64,000 bases of DNA from an uncultured bacterium (lineage in GTDB: Bacteria > Bacillota > Negativicutes > Acidaminococcales > Acidaminococcaceae). Below the pieces are notes generated by a model, which worked only from the letters and a program-made list of their open reading frames with translations, did not search any database and was not told the DNA's origin. The first letter of the stretch is position 1, and every line of letters starts with the position of its first letter. The stretch lies in assembly GCA_905215645.1 (NCBI GenBank), contig CAJMQS010000001.1, positions 1 through 64,000 of the forward strand, written 5' to 3'. Positions 59,330 through 64,000 of this stretch are shown here, in pieces. The position numbers were made by a program, and so were the translations under genes.

Positions 59330-59678
59330 GGGGATGTACCGGTTTCGACGGGGGTAGATGGTGTGCGATAAGCGAGCTGGGATCCCGCCAACCCCATTAA
59401 ACGGTGGAAAAGCGTTATAAACGCAGACGATTCTTACGCTTTAGCAGCTTAAATTGCTAACGTCTTTCCTCTTCATTCCTGCTGAAGAAGAATAGACGAC
59501 ACTTGCAGGATACTTGTCTTCCAATTCTCGGAGGAAGGCAGGGAAATCCATCGAGATAGCATGTTTCCTGGCCCGTCTGCAGGCAAGGGAGCTGCGAAAT
59601 AAAATATGCAGTCTGCGCTCGGAGAAGTTCGCATGGCAATGCTTTCGGACAGGGGTTCGACTCCCCTCATCTCCACCA
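59330..59678 (+). ncRNA. ssrA: Transfer-messenger RNA
   Basis: The 5' end GGGGATGTACCGGTTTCGAC and the 3' end GGGGTTCGACTCCCCTCATC with TCCACCA form the tRNA-like domain, and the CCA is encoded. The tag reading frame ends with AAC GCA GAC GAT TCT TAC, then GCT TTA GCA GCT TAA (59420-59452), giving NADDSYALAA; the exact resume codon is uncertain. tmRNA rescues stalled ribosomes with SmpB. Confidence 0.95.
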
Positions 59679-59713
59679 GCCTTGAACATATGTTCGTGTG
59701 GAGACACGGTGAA

Positions 59714-59756
59714 AGCCCGCAGCTGTATTGGGAATCCAGTACGCTGCGGGCTTTTT
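59714..59756 (+). terminator. Terminator of ssrA
   Basis: AGCCCGCAGC pairs perfectly with GCTGCGGGCT, followed by TTTT. The loop TGTATTGGGAATCCAGTAC can pair further. Confidence 0.9.
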
Positions 59757-59800
59757 ATGATCAGCCATCCGACCAATTGAACAGCTTTAGAGAGAAGGCG

Positions 59801-60754
59801 TCACTCCATCAGGGGGGATGCTTTTCTTTTTGTGTCGTATTTTTCCAGGCTTTTCCTTCCATATTCATAAAAGCAGCGGCTCAAGGCACGGCAGGCCTTA
59901 GAAACATAATGATGGGGATAGACAAGGGTCAGGTCCACATATAGTTCCGCCGGTTTCAGGGCCAGATAGACCAGGTCCGGATAGTAGGGTTCTGTGGAAG
60001 TAAAGGAAAATCCGATCCCCAATCCGCTGCGGATCAGGGAAAAAGCCATTAGCGGGGTAGAACTGGTGTGGTAGGAATGGGGACGGATCCCGTATTTGGC
60101 AAAAAGACTCCCTGCCAGGTTCCCCAGGACCGTATTGGTCCGCTGCATGATGACAGGGTATTTCACGATTTCGTTGATATCGATGGAGAGACGGCCTGTA
60201 ACAGAGTCGGGAAAAGCCTTTTCCAGAATAGGATGATCAGGCAGCGTCACCAGACTGATCTCGTCCCGGATGCAGGGTTCCGGAGCAGGACCCTTGATGA
60301 CCTGATAAGGGATGGTGACAAGGGCCAGATCCAGTACCCCATCGATGATTTTCTGTTCTAGGTCGATGGTATTCGCTTCTGAAATAGTGATCGTGATCCC
60401 GGGATACTGCTGATGGAAATTTTTCATGACATGAGGAAGGATATAGGTTCCCCTGAAGGTACTGATGCCCAGGCGGATTTCTCCGGTCCGCAGGTTCTCC
60501 AAGTCGGATATTTCATTTTGGGCCAGCTGGAACTCCTGGATCATCCGCTTGGCGTGTTCGATCAGGACTTGGCCGGAAGGAGTGGGTGTAATGCCTCGGG
60601 AGTTCCTGGCAAACAGTCTAGTGTGCAGTTCAGCTTCCATTTGTTTGATAAAGGTACTTAGCGTAGATTGGGTGATGTATAATTTTTCTGCAGCGTGAGA
60701 GATATTTTTCTCTTCTGCCAGCATCAACAGATATTTCAATTCGCGAAGTTCCAT
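59801..60754 (-). CDS. LysR-family transcriptional regulator
   Basis: 317 aa. N-terminal winged HTH MELRELKYLLMLAEEKNISHAAEKLYITQSTLSTFIKQMEAEL is followed by RNSRGITPTPSGQVLIEHAKRM and the periplasmic-binding-like effector domain. It is divergent from the LarA-like racemase gene with 143 bp between, the classical arrangement for regulation of the neighbouring catabolic or transport genes (inference). The effector may be the racemase substrate. Confidence 0.94.
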   Translation of the reverse strand: MELRELKYLLMLAEEKNISHAAEKLYITQSTLSTFIKQMEAELHTRLFARNSRGITPTPSGQVLIEHAKRMIQEFQLAQNEISDLENLRTGEIRLGISTFRGTYILPHVMKNFHQQYPGITITISEANTIDLEQKIIDGVLDLALVTIPYQVIKGPAPEPCIRDEISLVTLPDHPILEKAFPDSVTGRLSIDINEIVKYPVIMQRTNTVLGNLAGSLFAKYGIRPHSYHTSSTPLMAFSLIRSGLGIGFSFTSTEPYYPDLVYLALKPAELYVDLTLVYPHHYVSKACRALSRCFYEYGRKSLEKYDTKRKASPLME

Positions 60755-60897
60755 AGATAGCTCCTTTATTATTGATTTTATCGATATCAGTTTAATAATA
60801 TCATTTATGGTAACAATACTAAATCTAGTATATCATAAAATCTGCAAGAACGAATTATCGGAAAAATATAAATCATAGAAAAGGAGCAGAATCCATC

Positions 60898-62166
60898 ATG
60901 AAAATCAAAGTTCCCTATGGCAGATCCTTTCAGGAAGCGGAAATCCCTGATTCTGTCAACACCGAAGTCATCGATCCGCCCGTACAGCCTGTGAAAGAAT
61001 CTGTTGAGGCATTTATCAAAGATGCCTTGGATCATCCCATTGGGACCCCCAGACTGGAAGACATGGTCGTCCCGGAAGACAAAATCACCATTGTGGTCAA
61101 TGACCAGACTCGTCCGGGTCCCACCGCCCAAATGGCTGCGGAAATCGTGAGACGACTGAAGGGAGCAGGGGTATCGGAAGAAAATATGACTTTCGTAATT
61201 GCTACGGGCAGTCATAAAGGCCCCAATGAAGAACAGCTGCACACCATCTTGGGCGGTCTGGAAAAGCGAATCAGAGTCCATATCCATGACTGTCTGGATG
61301 GCCATCATATTTACATGGGCAGGACCCAAACTTATGATGTACCGATTTATCTGGACGAATTCGTGGCCCATTCTGATTTTATCGTGACCACCGGTCTCAT
61401 CGCTCCCCATCATTCTGCCGGATTCTCTGGAGGACGGAAAAGCATCGTACCTGGGGTCGTGGACCTGAAAACCCTGAAGGTGCATCATTCTCTTCCCATC
61501 CGTCCGTATGAACCGGCCATCAATTTCTTTGAAGGAAATCCTTTCCATAAAGTTGCTCTGGAAGCGGCCCGGCTGGTCAAGGTCCGTTTCATCCTGAACA
61601 TGGTCCAAGACGTGCATAAGCAGATTGCCGGTGCTGTGGCAGGGGATCTGGAACAGGCTCACAATGCAGGGGTGGAAATCTGCCGGAAGATCAATACAGT
61701 TGAGATCGACGGACGGGCCGATTTGATCATCACCAGTCCCGGCGGCGCTCCCAGAGATATCGACCTGTGGCAGAGCCAAAAAGCACTCTCGGTGGCAGAA
61801 ATGCTGGCTTATAAAAAAGGAACCACATTTATCCTGGTGGCGGAAGCCAAAAACGGCATCCCCCAGCTCTTCATCGATTGGATGACGGCAGCCAAGTGCC
61901 CGGAAGAAGTCATCGAACGCTACCGCAGAGACGGCTTTGATATCGGGACCAACAAGGCCTTCATGTATGCACGGGCCATGACCAAAGGGAAGATCATCTT
62001 GGTCACCCAGGGCATGACGGAAGAGATGGCCCATCGGTGCATGCTGGATTGGGCGCCGGATCTCCAGTCGGCCATCAACAAGGCACTGGTAGAAAAGACG
62101 CCAAAGAAGGTCATCGTACTGCCCAGAGCCGTCAACATCATCCCGAAGATCAAAGAAGCTGAATAA
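60898..62166 (+). CDS. LarA-family nickel-dependent racemase/epimerase
   Basis: 422 aa. Active-site residues correspond to those of lactate racemase: His106 (IATGSHKG), His171/172 and Lys181 (APHHSAGFSGGRKSIVPG), where the Lys carries the nickel-pincer cofactor, and His196/197 (KTLKVHHSLP). VNDQTRPGP is also typical. The family racemises or epimerises 2-hydroxyacids. No larB, larC or larE gene for cofactor synthesis lies in the window. It is first in an operon with a permease and has AAAAGGAGC upstream. Confidence 0.9.
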   Translation: MKIKVPYGRSFQEAEIPDSVNTEVIDPPVQPVKESVEAFIKDALDHPIGTPRLEDMVVPEDKITIVVNDQTRPGPTAQMAAEIVRRLKGAGVSEENMTFVIATGSHKGPNEEQLHTILGGLEKRIRVHIHDCLDGHHIYMGRTQTYDVPIYLDEFVAHSDFIVTTGLIAPHHSAGFSGGRKSIVPGVVDLKTLKVHHSLPIRPYEPAINFFEGNPFHKVALEAARLVKVRFILNMVQDVHKQIAGAVAGDLEQAHNAGVEICRKINTVEIDGRADLIITSPGGAPRDIDLWQSQKALSVAEMLAYKKGTTFILVAEAKNGIPQLFIDWMTAAKCPEEVIERYRRDGFDIGTNKAFMYARAMTKGKIILVTQGMTEEMAHRCMLDWAPDLQSAINKALVEKTPKKVIVLPRAVNIIPKIKEAE

Positions 62167-62187
62167 GAAGAAAGAAAGGGAGAGAAT

Positions 62188-63456
62188 ATGTCACCGGCAA
62201 TTATCACATTGATCATATTGGTTTTTGCCATTGCGATTTTTGTTACAGAAATCGTACCCATGGGAACGGCTGCATTAATCGTAGCAATGGCTCTGTATTT
62301 TACGGGAGTCATTGACGTAAAAACTCTGTTCAGTCAACTGTCCAATCAAAATGTAATCCTGGTTGCTGCCCTGTGTGTCATCGGTCATGCTTTTTTGAAA
62401 ACGGGAATGGCCTATAAGGCGGGAAGTTTGATTACACGATTTGCCAAAGGAAAGAAAGCTATCATGGTTGCGGTTATGATCGTAGGCGGTATTATGTCTG
62501 GATTTCTTTCAAATACTGGAACCGTAGCTGTTTTGATGCCTGTTATTTTGGGCATTGCAACTACAACCGGTATCAGTCCCAGCAGGCTCTTGATGCCGTT
62601 GGTGTTTTCCGCCACCATTGGTGCTGACCTCAGTATCATTGGGTCACCGGGGAACTTGATCGCCAAAACAACGGTAGAGGCATTAAGCAATAATACCTTG
62701 ACGTTCACCTTCTTCGAATATGCGAAAATAGGGATTCCGCTTTTATTGGGTACCATTGTTTTTATATATTTCTTTGGTACCAAGTTGATTCCAGACCGTT
62801 CTGCCGGTGTCTATCACAACAAACTGGATTACAGCAATATCCCAAAATGGCAGCAGAATATATCTTTATGGGTATTGGTTGTAGTAATTTTAGGTATGGT
62901 TGCTTCCAGTTCTTTTAAATTTTTGCCTCCTTTCCATATCATCGCTTGTCTGGGAGCCATTGTGCTGGTCGTCACTGGTGTCCTGTCCGAAAAAGAAGCC
63001 ATGCAGCATTTGGAGATGCTGGCGGTATTTTTAGTAGCTTTCATGCTTCCGTTGGGATCATCACTGAATAAAACTGGGGCGGGAAAAATGATGGCGGATG
63101 CGGTCCTCAGTGTTACAGGCTCTTATGGACCCTTTGTCATTATGATGAGCTTGTATTTGATTACCTGGGTTATGACCCAATTTATGTCAAATACGGCAGC
63201 ATGTTCTTTGCTCTGTCCCGTGGCTTATACCTTGGCATCCGGTATCGGAGCTGATCCAAGAGCGGCTGTAATCGCTGTTTTCATTGGCAGCAGTGTAGCG
63301 GTTTGTACGCCCTTGGCCATCCCGGCAAATGCCATGATTATGGAACCAGCAAACATCAAATTCAAAGATTTCATCAAACCAGGTCTCGCCGTTTCATTTG
63401 TTTGTTTTGTGATCAGTATGATCATACTGCCGATCCTATATCCCTTTTACCCTTGA
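62188..63456 (+). CDS. SLC13/ion-transporter superfamily anion permease
   Basis: 422 aa with about eleven helices. It begins IITLIILVFAIAIFVTEIVPMGTAALIVAMALYF and holds two related motifs: SGFLSNTGTVAVLMPVILGIA with SIIGSPGNLIAK, and MTQFMSNTAACSLLCPVAYTLA with CTPLAIPANAMI. These SNT and PGN/PAN signatures are those of divalent-anion:Na+ symporters (DASS) and relatives. It probably moves a hydroxy- or dicarboxylate that the LarA-like enzyme acts on. It starts 21 bp after the racemase gene and is more AT-rich. Confidence 0.9.
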   Translation: MSPAIITLIILVFAIAIFVTEIVPMGTAALIVAMALYFTGVIDVKTLFSQLSNQNVILVAALCVIGHAFLKTGMAYKAGSLITRFAKGKKAIMVAVMIVGGIMSGFLSNTGTVAVLMPVILGIATTTGISPSRLLMPLVFSATIGADLSIIGSPGNLIAKTTVEALSNNTLTFTFFEYAKIGIPLLLGTIVFIYFFGTKLIPDRSAGVYHNKLDYSNIPKWQQNISLWVLVVVILGMVASSSFKFLPPFHIIACLGAIVLVVTGVLSEKEAMQHLEMLAVFLVAFMLPLGSSLNKTGAGKMMADAVLSVTGSYGPFVIMMSLYLITWVMTQFMSNTAACSLLCPVAYTLASGIGADPRAAVIAVFIGSSVAVCTPLAIPANAMIMEPANIKFKDFIKPGLAVSFVCFVISMIILPILYPFYP

Positions 63457-63672
63457 TTCTAAACTGTACAGCAAGTTCTTTTTTCCTCCTACCATACAAT
63501 CCCCGCATAACAACTCATAAAATCTAAGTATTTTTCATATCCAATCCTTCCTGCTATACTGCAGATGAAGAGAGCCGGGAGTTGTCCCGACCTGTCACAA
63601 TTTGTTTGCTTGACCGTCAGTGCACTCCCGGGTGTACAACGGCTATAGGGTAAAATTACAGGAGGGATTGGT

Positions 63673-64000
63673 ATGAAAGAAATATCCAGACGAGATTTTT
63701 TGAAAGTCATGGGCGGGGCGGCTGCCGGAGCTATTTTGGCCAAAAGCGGTCTGCCCCATGTAAGTGCCCAGGCCCCTGTGGTGGGATCTGTTGACGAAAC
63801 CGGCAAAAAAACGGCGGACGGGGAAGGCTCTCGGGCCAAAGTGTATTACACCAAACACATCGATGCAGCCCATCTCATTGCCCTGTACGATCAGATCAGT
63901 GAAGGAATCTATGGGAAAGTGGCTGTGAAGCTCCACACGGGAGAAAAACACGGTCCCAATATCCTGCCCCGGGATATGGTGAAAGCCCTGATCCAGCACA
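63673..64000 (+). CDS. Tat-exported DUF362-like protein, 5' part
   Basis: 109 codons are visible before the window ends. The N-terminus KEISRRDFLKVMGGAAAGAILAKSG is a twin-arginine signal. The mature part KVYYTKHIDAAHLIALYDQISEGIYGKVAVKLHTGEKHGPNILPRDMVKALIQ matches the start of DUF362 domain proteins, which often carry Fe-S clusters. GGAGGG precedes the ATG. Bases 63457-63672 hold no gene; TTGACC (63610-63615) and TACAAC (63634-63639) may be its promoter. Confidence 0.82.
   Translation, partial: MKEISRRDFLKVMGGAAAGAILAKSGLPHVSAQAPVVGSVDETGKKTADGEGSRAKVYYTKHIDAAHLIALYDQISEGIYGKVAVKLHTGEKHGPNILPRDMVKALIQH

Noticed and set aside
1..64000. Insertion sequences or prophage
   Set aside because: No transposase, integrase or phage structural gene was recognised; only non-coding repeats were found.

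Overview
The window comes from a Gram-positive-lineage bacterium that keeps an outer membrane, most likely a member of the Negativicutes and perhaps Acidaminococcaceae (inference). The housekeeping gene order is that of Firmicutes: Gls24/amaP/DUF2273/nusB, then xseA-xseB-ispA-dxs-tlyA-nadK-argR-recN, spoVS, a trmK-Nif3 pair, a threonine T-box and a ydaO riboswitch. Yet there is also a signal-peptide-bearing beta-barrel protein ending in Phe (19910-21043) and a WaaP/Kdo-kinase-like gene (47022-47765). Most genes are GC-rich with strong CGG/CTG codon use. The DUF2075 gene, the SLC13-like permease and the VanR/VanS-like region look more AT-rich.

Layout. 1-760: end of a type I-E-like CRISPR array (13 repeats, exact 61-bp period) with no cas genes in view. 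1270-12278: a sensory system (a degenerate kinase, a kinase and a LuxR-type regulator), then a secreted nucleoside hydrolase and 5'-nucleotidase, then a YdjI/YdjG/YdjH-like membrane operon ending in a lipoprotein. The identical 16-bp palindrome CTGTACTTTAGTACAG lies 22 bp upstream of the -10 box of both target operons. 12414-15779: a tandem duplication of secreted proteins, the last copy truncated. 15792-19584: a YjbR-like gene, a VanRS-like two-component system and a divergent exported protein. 19910-21043: the outer-membrane barrel. 21193-33090: the core Firmicutes cluster described above.

33152-45023 holds an SGNH hydrolase, an OLD-family nuclease, an amino-acid permease, an M18 aminopeptidase, a 2-hydroxyacid dehydrogenase, an ECF riboflavin-type transporter and a ChbG-like deacetylase leading into fruK-fruA. 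45097-47002 is ptsH-ptsI, so the whole fructose phosphorelay is in one place; its HPr has Arg at position 46 instead of the regulatory Ser. 47022-51898 carries the WaaP-like kinase, trmK, a Nif3-like gene, a YhaM-like nuclease, rnpB, trxA and a glycosyltransferase. 51940-54987 carries a c-di-AMP riboswitch with an NlpC/P60 hydrolase, a VTSFPD-repeat secreted protein, a frameshifted macrodomain-HTH gene and a vWA protein. 55040-57271 is T-box plus thrS. 57412-59283 is a nuclease-helicase protein of the DUF2075 type sitting directly before ssrA. The right end is a LysR regulator divergent from a LarA-like racemase, an SLC13-like permease and the start of a Tat-exported DUF362 protein.

Several intergenic regions share small repeats: a 77-bp inverted-repeat element in opposite orientations (1026-1102, 7688-7764), a terminator-plus-palindrome cassette (7765-7850, 19686-19775), and near-identical terminator hairpins of the form GGGGCTGTTGC. 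No transposase gene, rRNA or intact tRNA gene was seen.
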